From Citrobacter freundii (GTDB taxonomy: Bacteria; Bacteroidota; Bacteroidia; Chitinophagales; Chitinophagaceae), in the NCBI GenBank assembly GCA_003243445.1, contig QFQQ01000002.1:62001-126000 (forward strand): 64,000 nt of DNA. The letters run 5' to 3'. Positions 24,915 through 33,605 of the stretch are shown piece after piece; position 1 is the first letter of the stretch, and each line of letters opens with the position of its first letter. The position numbers were made by a program, and so were the translations under genes. The notes beneath the pieces were generated by a model. It did no database searches. It was given only the letters and a program-made list of their open reading frames with translations, and was not told the origin of the DNA.

Positions 24915-26447
24915 TTATTTGATATAGTACACCAATGAAGGCAGTTTCTGACTTCTTCCGTCCGGACCAACGGCACGGATATTATCGATCGTTACAGTTC
25001 TGCCGCTTCCAAGCTTGCGAAGGATACCCTGAGCGCGTGCGTCGAATAGGTTACCTGTACAGTTTGCTTCTTCGATATCGCCTTCTGCGTTATCTGCCGT
25101 CATTGAGAAGCTTGTTACAGCATATTTCAGGTTCAGCGGGAAATCTTTGATGTAAGCACCTACACCAGTCTGAGCTTTAAATGCACCGGCAGGAACGTTA
25201 TCACCAGAAGCGTAACCACCTACAGTACCAATTGGCTGAGGGATAGTGCGAACACGGAATTTAGTGCTTGCTGCTGGTTTACCATCAACAGATACGTTTA
25301 CCGTACAATCATCGGTTACACTATTCACTTTAGCGATATAATGACCACCGCCCTGTTTGGTGATAGAACCGCCTCCACCACTGATAGAGACGCTCACTTT
25401 ATCGTCGCCACCACCGCTTGCCGCGATAGTAACTTTGTTATCATAACCGATATAGAGCACGTTCATTTCATCAAGCGCAATAGATGCTGTAGACTGACCA
25501 ACTGTATAAGTGATCTCTTTTTTGATAACCTGAGGCTTTCCGTCCTGATCAACATAGTTGATGGTTACAGGAACAGATTGCTGACCCATGCCACCTGCTG
25601 TAAGCGTAGTACGCGCCGCACCGTCTTCACCGATCGCAATTTGTTTACCACCGATCACGATGTTAGGTTGAGCTTGCTTACTGAACGCTCCAACACCAGC
25701 TGTTACTTCTACCTGCTGACCAGGCATTACATAGTTAGAGCTCTGACCAACGATCGCTGCATAAGTATCGAACCTTACGGTTACTTTACCTACCTGCTCG
25801 TGGCAATAAGCAACCACTTTATTCTCAGAAGTTCTTACGTCGTTCTGGAATTTACTAAGGATTGTAAGAGCAGCAACTGTAGGAACCATGCGGAAATAAG
25901 CCGCTTCCCATGAGTTGTTACCTTTTGCTTCAGTCTGAGGTTTGCTGAGATCGATCTGCAGTGTTTTTTCAAATTCTGTTTTGATCAACGGGTCAACACC
26001 CAGTACATCAGTTTTATACTTTGCCAGCATGTCGTAGAGTTCTTTTCCTTTTCCTTTCTCTACCATCAGGTGCGTAGCAATATCGAGGTTATCTTCTTTG
26101 TATTTCTTCTCAGGATGAGCGGCATCATATCCTGCGTCTTTCAGGATCTGATCTTTTAACCCCTGGATGAAACTGTATAAATTATTCGAATAGGTTTCCA
26201 CCTGCTGTGCCTTTGGTAACCATACTTTGGCTTTTTCAGCAGTAGGACCCTCTGTAGACTTCTCTTTCAACGAAGCCATGATAGTCTCCGTTGAGTTGTG
26301 AACAGTATTATTTGTATTCTGCAAACTATTGTTCACTGTCTTGAAGGCGTTGAGGATCTCAGATGACACGTTGAGGGCCAGAAGGGCCGTCAACACGAGG
26401 TACATCATGTTGATCATTCGCTGCCTGGGCTCCTTAGGTATAGACAT
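24915..26447 (-). CDS. gldM: Gliding motility / T9SS motor protein GldM
   Basis: A 510-residue inner-membrane protein with one N-terminal helix (about 11-30, MINMMYLVLTALLALNVS) preceded by arginines R8 and R10, and a long periplasmic part made of several domains (helical, then Ig-like beta domains with SISGGGGSITKQGGGH). Together with GldL it forms the proton-driven rotary motor of T9SS and gliding. A basic residue just before the helix and the acid in GldL are known to be important for function. It lies between gldL and gldN with 10 nt to gldN. Full length for the family. Confidence 0.96.
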   Translation of the reverse strand: MSIPKEPRQRMINMMYLVLTALLALNVSSEILNAFKTVNNSLQNTNNTVHNSTETIMASLKEKSTEGPTAEKAKVWLPKAQQVETYSNNLYSFIQGLKDQILKDAGYDAAHPEKKYKEDNLDIATHLMVEKGKGKELYDMLAKYKTDVLGVDPLIKTEFEKTLQIDLSKPQTEAKGNNSWEAAYFRMVPTVAALTILSKFQNDVRTSENKVVAYCHEQVGKVTVRFDTYAAIVGQSSNYVMPGQQVEVTAGVGAFSKQAQPNIVIGGKQIAIGEDGAARTTLTAGGMGQQSVPVTINYVDQDGKPQVIKKEITYTVGQSTASIALDEMNVLYIGYDNKVTIAASGGGDDKVSVSISGGGGSITKQGGGHYIAKVNSVTDDCTVNVSVDGKPAASTKFRVRTIPQPIGTVGGYASGDNVPAGAFKAQTGVGAYIKDFPLNLKYAVTSFSMTADNAEGDIEEANCTGNLFDARAQGILRKLGSGRTVTIDNIRAVGPDGRSQKLPSLVYYIK

Positions 26448-26538
26448 GACAATTCTTGGTTTTAAAATTAGATAAGGTGACTATCAAAAATCAAGGGATA
26501 CGGATTTTCTATGATTTAAACGAAACCCTTTTGTTAGT

Positions 26539-27363
26539 TTAGCTGCGACCCTGCATAGCACTGAGCATATTGCCGTAAACATTGTTCAGGCGGCCCAGGT
26601 TATTAGCCAGCAATGCGATCTGATCTTTAGCTTTCTGAGCATCTTCTACGCTGCTCTGCATAGCTTTGGAAGCTTCTGTCAGGTTCGAATAGAATTTGTT
26701 CATTGCTTTCAGGTGATTGTTGGTATCCTGCAGTTCCAGTTCGTAGATCGTGTTCAGGGAAGACAGATTTTTTGTCAGTACCTGTACCTGCTCGTGGAAT
26801 TGTTTTGTACCATCAGCAGCCTGGTTGAAGTGCTGGATGCTGCTTGCAGCGCCGAGGTAAGCATCTTTCATCGTACCCAGTGCAGTTGCAGCTTCTTTTG
26901 TTTTCTTGGTATAGTCACCGGTAGCGGCTACCACGTCAGTGATGTCAGCCATTTTATCTACAGTACCACCGAATTTTTTAAAGTTTTCTCCGAGGCGACC
27001 CAGGTTAGCCGGAGTGATGTCTGCGTCACGCAGCATATCTTCCAGTTTGTTCAGTGCAGGGTTACCAGAAGCGCTACCACCACCGATTGCAAGCGGAGTA
27101 GGTTTGAAGTTTGGATCCAGATCAGGGTGAGTGGTGATACCAGGGAAGTATCTTTCCCAGTGTGGTTCTTCAGGTGGTTCAACACCGAATGCCATGATAA
27201 GGAATACTACTGCTTCCGCGATAAGACCAGTCATAATCGCGTAGTCTGATCCGGGCCAGTGAAGGATTTTCATCATCGCAGCGATAATTACCACAGCTGC
27301 AAAGAACGAGAACAGAAAATTAAGTACTTCCTGACCTTTTTTGGTTTTAAAGAAGCGACGCAT
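26539..27363 (-). CDS. gldL: Gliding motility / T9SS motor protein GldL
   Basis: A 274-residue inner-membrane protein with two helices (about 14-32 and 42-60). The second helix carries a buried glutamate (E50, in GLIAEAVVFLIMAFG) matching the conserved acidic residue thought to couple proton flow to rotation. The following cytoplasmic domain is helical and rich in coiled-coil heptads (LEDMLRDADITPANLG, then SSLNTIYELELQDTNNHLK). With GldM it forms the T9SS motor. It lies 91 nt upstream of gldM in the operon. Length and motifs are typical. Confidence 0.96.
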   Translation of the reverse strand: MRRFFKTKKGQEVLNFLFSFFAAVVIIAAMMKILHWPGSDYAIMTGLIAEAVVFLIMAFGVEPPEEPHWERYFPGITTHPDLDPNFKPTPLAIGGGSASGNPALNKLEDMLRDADITPANLGRLGENFKKFGGTVDKMADITDVVAATGDYTKKTKEAATALGTMKDAYLGAASSIQHFNQAADGTKQFHEQVQVLTKNLSSLNTIYELELQDTNNHLKAMNKFYSNLTEASKAMQSSVEDAQKAKDQIALLANNLGRLNNVYGNMLSAMQGRS

Positions 27364-27488
27364 AGAGGGTTCGTTTTTTTGGATTATTAAATTTTAAAAG
27401 AGAAAAACGGATTAGTAAAAGATTAAACGTCTCGTAAGCAGTAAAATTGTGCAGGGTAAAAAGGGGTCGCAGATGACCCTGAGAAATG

Positions 27489-28796
27489 TTATCTGCGACG
27501 ACCTTTTTGCGGAGCGGCTGGCAGGTCAATAACACTGCGGAAGCCGATATAAGATTTAGCTGAATCCTGGTATTCGTAGGTGCTGGTACCGGTCTGCAGG
27601 TAATAACCCACATCTTTCCAGCTACCGCCACGAATGATCTTGCGTTTCATCAGCGGAGGATCATCATCTTTTGCATTCCAGCGAACATCCGGGTTCATAT
27701 CATGCTGGAAGTTGTTACGTCCTTCGTAGAAGATAGAAGAAGTCCATTCTGCTACGTTTCCTGACATGCAATAAAGACCGTAATCATTAGGCCAGTAAGC
27801 ATCGGCACGTACAGTGTAGAAACCACCATCTTCAGGATAGTTACCACGGCCAGGTTTGAAGTTGGCCATCAGACATCCTTTCTTGTTACGGAGGTAATAG
27901 TTACCCCATGGGAACATTGATTGAGAACGGCCACCGCGTGCTGCATATTCCCACTGTGCCTCTGTAGGCAGGCGGAAATCAGATTCCTGTACTCTTTTCT
28001 TGCTGTCAAGCCATGAGTTCAGGTAGTGTGTTCTCCATTCGCAGAAAGCAGTTGCCTGTTTCCAGTTTACACCTACCACAGGGTAGTTGCCGAATGCGGG
28101 GTGAGAGAAATAGCGTTTGGTCATTGGCTCGTTGTAAGAATACGAGAAGTCACGTATCCAAACCAATGTATCAGGATAGATAGGAACATCTTTCTTTACG
28201 ATGAACTTAGAGCGTGGGCGTCCCTGGTTCTCTCTTTTCGCTGCTTCTTTCAGATCAAATGTTTCAGAATGGAAGATCAGCTTGGAAGCGTCGATCTCTT
28301 TCTTTCCGAACACGCGGTCTTCAGGAGCGAGGATCAGGTCGGCCATTGACTCCACCGTTTTTGGGTCATCCCATTTAACGGTGCGCATAGCAGCCCAGTC
28401 CACATATTCATTACCGTCGGCGCCGGACTTCACTTTACCCATTTTGCGGGCAGCTACGGAGTCACGGACCCAGTAAACGAACTGACGATACTCATTGTTG
28501 GTGATTTCAGTTGCATCCATCCAGAATCCACTGATGGAAACCGAACGGTTACGGGCACTGAAAGCATAAGCAGGATCCTCATCACTTGGACCCATGTGGA
28601 ACGTACCCTGCGGTATGTACACCATGCCTGGAGGCTTTGGAAGAACATAACGGTTGCCAGGTGCTATACCATGCAACTGGCCATCAGCCGGTAACGCGCT
28701 CCCACTGCTTTTCTTTCCGCCAATTATTCCGCAACTTGCCAGCATAGAAACGCTGACAATAGCGAGGATTGCTTGGTTGAGGTTTTTCATTTTCAT
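27489..28796 (-). CDS. gldK: Gliding motility / T9SS lipoprotein GldK
   Basis: A 435-residue lipoprotein with lipobox MLASC near residue 21, followed by a formylglycine-generating-enzyme (FGE/SUMF1)-like domain: PPGMVYIPQGTFHMGPSDED, GFWMDATEITNNEYRQFV, FRLPTEAQWEYAARGG and the terminal KRKIIRGGSW and IGFRSV. In GldK/PorK the fold is used structurally: the protein forms a periplasmic ring with GldN. The start at 28796 is chosen because it opens on the lipoprotein signal; an ATG 17 codons upstream adds a non-conserved lead. First gene of the operon, with a good -7 box upstream. Confidence 0.95.
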   Translation of the reverse strand: MKMKNLNQAILAIVSVSMLASCGIIGGKKSSGSALPADGQLHGIAPGNRYVLPKPPGMVYIPQGTFHMGPSDEDPAYAFSARNRSVSISGFWMDATEITNNEYRQFVYWVRDSVAARKMGKVKSGADGNEYVDWAAMRTVKWDDPKTVESMADLILAPEDRVFGKKEIDASKLIFHSETFDLKEAAKRENQGRPRSKFIVKKDVPIYPDTLVWIRDFSYSYNEPMTKRYFSHPAFGNYPVVGVNWKQATAFCEWRTHYLNSWLDSKKRVQESDFRLPTEAQWEYAARGGRSQSMFPWGNYYLRNKKGCLMANFKPGRGNYPEDGGFYTVRADAYWPNDYGLYCMSGNVAEWTSSIFYEGRNNFQHDMNPDVRWNAKDDDPPLMKRKIIRGGSWKDVGYYLQTGTSTYEYQDSAKSYIGFRSVIDLPAAPQKGRRR

Positions 28797-28815
28797 ACAC
28801 TTAAAGGGTATTGGG

Positions 28816-28823
28816 CAAATATA
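28816..28823 (-). promoter_or_regulatory. -7 promoter box of the gldKLMN operon
   Basis: The minus strand reads TATATTTG, a perfect Bacteroidota -7 box, 19 nt before the chosen gldK start. This supports the shorter start, because the upstream ATG (28847) would lie before the promoter. Confidence 0.6.
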
Positions 28824-28940
28824 ATATTTTGGTTTGTTCGTAAGCACAACGTTACAATTTTATTTTATATAGCCAAAACGGATTTTACGACGTAATTATT
28901 CAAACGAAACACGACATGTTTTTATTGCTTTAACATGAAA

Positions 28941-31073
28941 TTAATTCACGTTTGCAGCACTGTTTATCAGCGACATAAACGCTTCGAATGATGTAACTGG
29001 TTGTAAACAAGCAAAGTCTTTACAAACAAAAATTTCGAACGGCGCGGACGCCCTTTTTCCGTCCAATAAGGGGAAGGGAGAATCACCTCCGGCGAAACTC
29101 ATCAGCACCTTGTGTGGGGTAAAAACACGTAGTATCTGATCGTAAATTTCCCTTCTGTCCTCCCCTACGATCGCCAGTTCTAAAGTACCCGCTGTGCGTT
29201 CCAGCAGTTGCCCTGCCCAATATCCAAACGAAGTCGGGTGCCGAACTATTGCGTTACCCAGCGATGTTATCATCCGGTCACTCCTTTCCCGCCAGTCCCG
29301 GCGGTCGAGCAGGATACCCAACCGGTGAAGATTGGCAGCCATGACCGCATTTCCTGAAGGCGTTGCGCCGTCGTACACCTCTTTTTTCCGGACGATCACA
29401 TCGTTTTGCTGCTTACCCGTATAAAAAAAGAACCCTGTTGCGCGTTCATCAATGTGCTCACCGAAATGTTCTATCGCATATTCTGTCACCCGCGTTGCTT
29501 CCGTCAGCCATTTAGTTTCACCGCTTACTTCCTGCAGGTGCAGCAAAGCATCGGCCAGAAACGCATAGTCGTCAAGGAAGGCCGGGTACCTGGCCTGACC
29601 GTTCTTCCAGGTATGGAATAAGCCGCCTGAAGCGCCTGCAAACTTCGATAACAGGAAATCCATGTTTTTTTCGGCCAAGTGTCTGTATTCCTTTTCGCCT
29701 GTTGCTGCAAATGCCTTGCTACAGGCTTTATTCATCAAAGCATTCCATCCGAGAATGATCTTGTCATCAAGCGCCGGGCGGATCCTTTTGCCTCTTTCAT
29801 CCAGTAATTTTTTTTTGCAGCGGCTGATCAGTTGCCAAAAATCCTCTTCGCTCAAGCCATATTTTGTGGCAATCTCTTCCCATGATACCAGGATCCGGAG
29901 GATATTCTTTGGTTCCGCAGCCCCATGCCCGGAGCCCGGCTCCAACCAGTTACCTTTCCCGGAAATATCATAATAACTGCGAAAGACTTCCGCATCTTCT
30001 CCCAGCAGCCGCTCCACCTCATCTTTCTGCCAGACATAGAACTTCCCCTCCTCTCCTTCACTATCTGCATCCAGTGCAGCATAGAACGCATGATCTTCAT
30101 TCATCAGTTCCCGTTGCACAAAGCCAATAGTTTCCGCGATCACTTCCGCATAACGTTGTTTACCTGTAAGCTGATAGGCTTCAGCCAGGGTATCTACCAG
30201 CAGGGCATTATCATACAGCATTTTTTCGAAATGCGGGGCGAGCCATTCGGTGTCCGTCGAATACCGCGCAAAACCACCTCCCAGCTGATCATATATTCCG
30301 CCTTCGATCATTTTATCGAGACTTAGCAACGCCTGTTTATATCCCTGTTCAGCTGATTCCGCAGCGTGATATTCATTGCCATTCTTTTTCACATGGTAAT
30401 AGCGGAGCAGGTAGCGGATCGTAAATGTCTGCGGGAACTTTGGCGCTCTCCCAAATCCACCCCATTCTGTATCCGCCTGTTTGAGACAATTTTCTGCTAC
30501 CTGATCGGCATTGATCATGGTAAAAAACTCTTCCGTCTCACCGGGTGCCTGCAATCCAAAGCTATTGGCGTTTACAAGATGGGCGGTCAGGTTATTCGCC
30601 TGTGATTCGATCTCTTCCCTTTTTTCGTAGAATGCGTTTGCCACGCCCGTCAGCACTTCTTTCCAGGACGCCCGGTTGAAGGCCCGAACGGGCGGATAAT
30701 ATGTCCCGCCATAAAACGGCCTGGTATCGGGTGTAAGGAACACATTCAGTGGCCAGCCGCCGCTGCCGGTCATAGCCTGGACTGCATCCATATAAATATG
30801 ATCAAGATCGGGCCGCTCTTCCCGGTCGATCTTGATATTGATGAAATGCTCGTTCATCAGATCTGCCGTGCTTTGATCTTCAAAGCTTTCACGCTCCATC
30901 ACATGGCACCAGTGACAGGCCGCATAGCCTATACTGACGAGGATAGGCTTGTCCTCAGCTTTTGCTCTCTGCAGCGCTTCCTCGCCCCAGGGATACCAGT
31001 TGACGGGGTTATGCGCGTGCTGAAGCAGGTAGGGACTTGTTTCGTGAATGAGATGATTTGTATGTTGATGCAT
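28941..31073 (-). CDS. YyaL-type thioredoxin domain protein (DUF255)
   Basis: A 710-residue cytosolic protein of the YyaL / spermatogenesis-associated-20 family. The N-terminal thioredoxin-like (DUF255) domain has the diagnostic NPVNWYPWGEEAL and GYAACHWCHVMERESF, with a CHWC motif (C53, C56). The rest is an (alpha/alpha)6 barrel of the cellobiose-epimerase/glycosidase fold, with GGGFARYSTDTEWLAPHFEK and LEDYAFLADALL-type segments. The reaction is unknown; homologues occur from bacteria to mammals. Length is normal (650-720). It is a single gene on the minus strand. Confidence 0.93.
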   Translation of the reverse strand: MHQHTNHLIHETSPYLLQHAHNPVNWYPWGEEALQRAKAEDKPILVSIGYAACHWCHVMERESFEDQSTADLMNEHFINIKIDREERPDLDHIYMDAVQAMTGSGGWPLNVFLTPDTRPFYGGTYYPPVRAFNRASWKEVLTGVANAFYEKREEIESQANNLTAHLVNANSFGLQAPGETEEFFTMINADQVAENCLKQADTEWGGFGRAPKFPQTFTIRYLLRYYHVKKNGNEYHAAESAEQGYKQALLSLDKMIEGGIYDQLGGGFARYSTDTEWLAPHFEKMLYDNALLVDTLAEAYQLTGKQRYAEVIAETIGFVQRELMNEDHAFYAALDADSEGEEGKFYVWQKDEVERLLGEDAEVFRSYYDISGKGNWLEPGSGHGAAEPKNILRILVSWEEIATKYGLSEEDFWQLISRCKKKLLDERGKRIRPALDDKIILGWNALMNKACSKAFAATGEKEYRHLAEKNMDFLLSKFAGASGGLFHTWKNGQARYPAFLDDYAFLADALLHLQEVSGETKWLTEATRVTEYAIEHFGEHIDERATGFFFYTGKQQNDVIVRKKEVYDGATPSGNAVMAANLHRLGILLDRRDWRERSDRMITSLGNAIVRHPTSFGYWAGQLLERTAGTLELAIVGEDRREIYDQILRVFTPHKVLMSFAGGDSPFPLLDGKRASAPFEIFVCKDFACLQPVTSFEAFMSLINSAANVN

Positions 31074-31130
31074 TTATTCAGTTATTAATTTGTAAGGTAG
31101 GTATTATCCCAAAAAACGCACCGGGGGAGA

Positions 31131-31162
31131 GTCGATGTTGGATGATCGATTGTCGATGACCT
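31131..31162. repeat. Unpaired CGATG-type arm (A8)
   Basis: Degenerate words GTCGATGTTGGATGATCGA and TTGTCGATGACC lie about 60 nt upstream of the yyaL-type gene start. No inverted partner was found nearby. Confidence 0.45.
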
Positions 31163-31369
31163 CTTGCCGGTATATTTTATTGCAAAGCAACAGATAGGTG
31201 GGTGAAGTACAAGGAGGTTTTGACGTTTGGAAAATGTTTTTTCATCATAAATGTCCTTTTATACCGGGCGGACAAATCGAACCAGTGGCTGGAAAAAAAC
31301 GGACGAAGCGCTTAAAACAGGATGTGACAAGTATTTAAAGAGGTGGCGTTCGGTAATTTCTCCCCGGAT

Positions 31370-31457
31370 CCTCCTCATTGCCTCCTCTTTGCTTCCTCGA
31401 AACCTCCTCTGTTCGTCCCCGGAAGCCCGGGAGGCAAAGAGGAGGCAATAAGGAGGC
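31370..31457. repeat. Inverted-arm element D (TTGCCTCCT family)
   Basis: The left arm (31370-31396) is inverted relative to the right arm (31430-31457). They agree at about 25 of 27 positions, sharing ATTGCCTCCTCTTTGC. Each arm consists of degenerate 8-9 nt CCTCCT words. The element lies in a 549 bp gap with no convincing gene, which also holds arm A8 and the hemD terminator. Confidence 0.7.
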
Positions 31458-31570
31458 AAAAGGAGTAAAAAATGGAAGAGGCTACCCTTTGCTCACAGCA
31501 ATATTGAACGTTGAATCCTGACCGAAAGCCGGATCGAAAGAGAATGATGTCCCGTACTTCCAGAAATGAA

Positions 31571-31602
31571 AAAGGTTCAGAAGATCAAACTTCTGAACCT
31601 TT
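31571..31602 (-). terminator. Intrinsic terminator of hemD
   Basis: AAAGGTTCAGAAG / CTTCTGAACCTTT (13 bp, loop ATCAAA) with a T5 run on the minus strand, 20 nt beyond the hemD stop. Confidence 0.82.
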
Positions 31603-31622
31603 AACTATGAGGTATTTATTAC

Positions 31623-32420
31623 TTATTTCTTTTTTGCTCCTGCCAGGAATTTATCCAATGCAGATACCATGCTTGGCGCCTGTGGTTGTGGCGCAATGAT
31701 CTCCAGTTTCAGGCCGGCATCTTCGGCGGCTTTGGAAGTATTGCTGCCAAATGCACCGATGACCGTACCGTTCTGTTTGTATTTGGGAAGATTATCGAAC
31801 AGGCTTTTGATACCGCTTGGCGTAAAGAAGCAGATAACATCGTAGTTATTCTGGCTCAGCAACTCGGCAACATCATTGCTTTGTGTGCGGTACATGAATG
31901 CAAGAGCGAATTCGCAGTTATTCGACTTGAGCCAGTTCACGATCTCATTATCCTGCTGGTTTTCTGAACATACATAGAGGAATTTCTCATTGCCTTTATG
32001 TTTGTTGATGACGTCGAACATGCTTTTATTGCTGCCGTCCGCGCCATAAAAAACCTTGCGTTTGCGGTAAAGGATGAATTTCTGGAGATACAGTGCGACA
32101 GCTTCCGTGATACAGAAATATTTTGTGTCCTGCGATACGCTTACTTTCATTTCTTCGCAGGTGCGGAAGAAGTGATCAATTGCGTTGCGACTCGTAAAGA
32201 TGACGCCAGTAAAATTAGGGATCTCTATTTTCTGTTTCCGGAATTCGCGTGCAGGGATGCCTTCCAGCCTGATGAATGGCTGAAAATCCAATTGAAGACC
32301 ATATTTCCTCGCCAGTTCAAAGTACGGAGACTTGTCGCTTTCGGGCCTGGGTTGGGTAATAAGGATCTTTTGTATGTCCTTGGCCAGCGTATCGGCCTTT
32401 TTCACACCATTTGTTGACAT
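31623..32420 (-). CDS. hemD: Uroporphyrinogen-III synthase
   Basis: A 265-residue HemD-family protein that closes hydroxymethylbilane to uroporphyrinogen III in haem synthesis. The two-domain alternating fold is reflected in ILITQPRPESDKSPYFELAR, then IPNFTGVIFTSRNAIDHFF, FCITEAVALYL and the late YDVICFFTPSGIKSLFD and VIGAFGSNTSKAAEDAGL. HemD families diverge strongly, but the TSRNA, FTPSG and G..T..A.. motifs fit. It follows a DUF4271 gene, an arrangement common in Bacteroidota, and has its own -7 box. Confidence 0.88.
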   Translation of the reverse strand: MSTNGVKKADTLAKDIQKILITQPRPESDKSPYFELARKYGLQLDFQPFIRLEGIPAREFRKQKIEIPNFTGVIFTSRNAIDHFFRTCEEMKVSVSQDTKYFCITEAVALYLQKFILYRKRKVFYGADGSNKSMFDVINKHKGNEKFLYVCSENQQDNEIVNWLKSNNCEFALAFMYRTQSNDVAELLSQNNYDVICFFTPSGIKSLFDNLPKYKQNGTVIGAFGSNTSKAAEDAGLKLEIIAPQPQAPSMVSALDKFLAGAKKK

Positions 32421-32444
32421 GTTGCGGTTCGGCTAAATTGGCTG

Positions 32445-32452
32445 CAAAGTTA
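32445..32452 (-). promoter_or_regulatory. -7 promoter box of hemD
   Basis: The minus strand reads TAACTTTG, a perfect TAnnTTTG match, 24 nt before the hemD start and just after the DUF4271 stop, so hemD may be transcribed separately. Confidence 0.5.
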
Positions 32453-32459
32453 AGCCTTT

Positions 32460-33494
32460 CTATTTAAAAAAGAATAGTAAAAGCCTGTAAATCAGCAAAA
32501 GCGGTGCTACTTCGAATGCCACGATGTACAAAAGGAAGTGAAAAAGGTTGAACCTGACCTCATTACGAACGGCCCCAAACCCTAAAATAAATCTGTACAG
32601 GAACAGCAAGCCGATGCCGCACCATGAGACTGTAAGGGCGATTGACCGTACCGGCTCATCAGAAAATGCCAGCAAAGCGAGGAATGGCAGCAGGAAAATG
32701 CCAATAACCTTATTAATAATGAAAACGATAAAAATATAGGAATCCGCCGCCTGCCTTACATTGAACATCCAGCCGCAGAACTTCAGCGCCACAAATTTGC
32801 CGGCATAGATCCCCGTAAGGGCAAGACAGCAATAAAAATAGAGTACCCAAAAGTTATCGACCGGTTTGAAGCCGTAATGAAACAACAGGAAATCAACATA
32901 GAGCCCGGCGCTGGCGACAAAAAACAGGTTGAAACCCAATGAAGGCACCGGTGTTTGCATCAATTGTTCACGGATCTGCCGCTGCTTCATGGTGGTACGG
33001 AAAAACACCCGGAAAAGGTCATTGAAGTATTTGGAAAACGCAAGCTTGAGCAAGGCAAACGCCAGCACCAGCCCCGCTATCACATAAAAAAAGGTCTCTT
33101 TTCCTTTGAACACTTTGATGTTTGAAGGAACGATAAATGGCCTCACTTTGAAATTGAAAAAGGGATGTTCATACATCACCTGCACTGAAAACGGGATGGC
33201 AGGGTTCACCTCCCAGGCCGGAATCCTGAGAAGCGGACGCTCTGCAACGCTGACTGCCGGTGGCACCGAAGACACCGCAACCATCGTATCAGCCACTGGC
33301 GCTACCGAAGGTCGCACAATCGTATCCTGCTGCACAGTCACGCGCCTCGTTGCCGCCGCAGGTTTCAGGCTGTCAGGAGACGGACGAAGCGTGTCCGAAG
33401 CTGTTGTCTGAGCTGAAACAATTTGCAGGGAAAACTGAAAAAGCAGGAATAAGATAGATAAGCGGTGCAAGAAGTTTTGTGTTTTGAGAATCAA
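32460..33494 (-). CDS. DUF4271 multi-pass membrane protein
   Basis: A 344-residue protein with an N-terminal signal-like helix ending VSAQ and a Pro/Ser/Thr-rich exported stretch (about 30-90). The C-terminal half has about six membrane helices, including FYVIAGLVLAFALLKLAF, FFVASAGLYVDFLLFHYGF and GIFLLPFLALLAF. The paired features TMKQRQIREQL and IYAGKFVALKFCGWMF are typical of DUF4271. The family is Bacteroidota-specific, of unknown function, and usually sits beside hemD, as here. It lies 39 nt upstream of hemD on the same strand. Confidence 0.85.
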   Translation of the reverse strand: MILKTQNFLHRLSILFLLFQFSLQIVSAQTTASDTLRPSPDSLKPAAATRRVTVQQDTIVRPSVAPVADTMVAVSSVPPAVSVAERPLLRIPAWEVNPAIPFSVQVMYEHPFFNFKVRPFIVPSNIKVFKGKETFFYVIAGLVLAFALLKLAFSKYFNDLFRVFFRTTMKQRQIREQLMQTPVPSLGFNLFFVASAGLYVDFLLFHYGFKPVDNFWVLYFYCCLALTGIYAGKFVALKFCGWMFNVRQAADSYIFIVFIINKVIGIFLLPFLALLAFSDEPVRSIALTVSWCGIGLLFLYRFILGFGAVRNEVRFNLFHFLLYIVAFEVAPLLLIYRLLLFFFK

Positions 33495-33605
33495 AAATAA
33501 GCTAAGAGTTTAAAAGAGAGAAAGAGATAAAAGGAATGTTGATGAGTTATTGTGTTTAGTTGTTTTCAGTACTGTTGCGTATCTACGATTTTTCAACTTT
33601 TCCCG

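Noticed and set aside
31251..31459. Facing frames of about 66 codons upstream of the YyaL-type gene
   Set aside because: They arise from the CCTCCT inverted repeat (family D); no start or family support.
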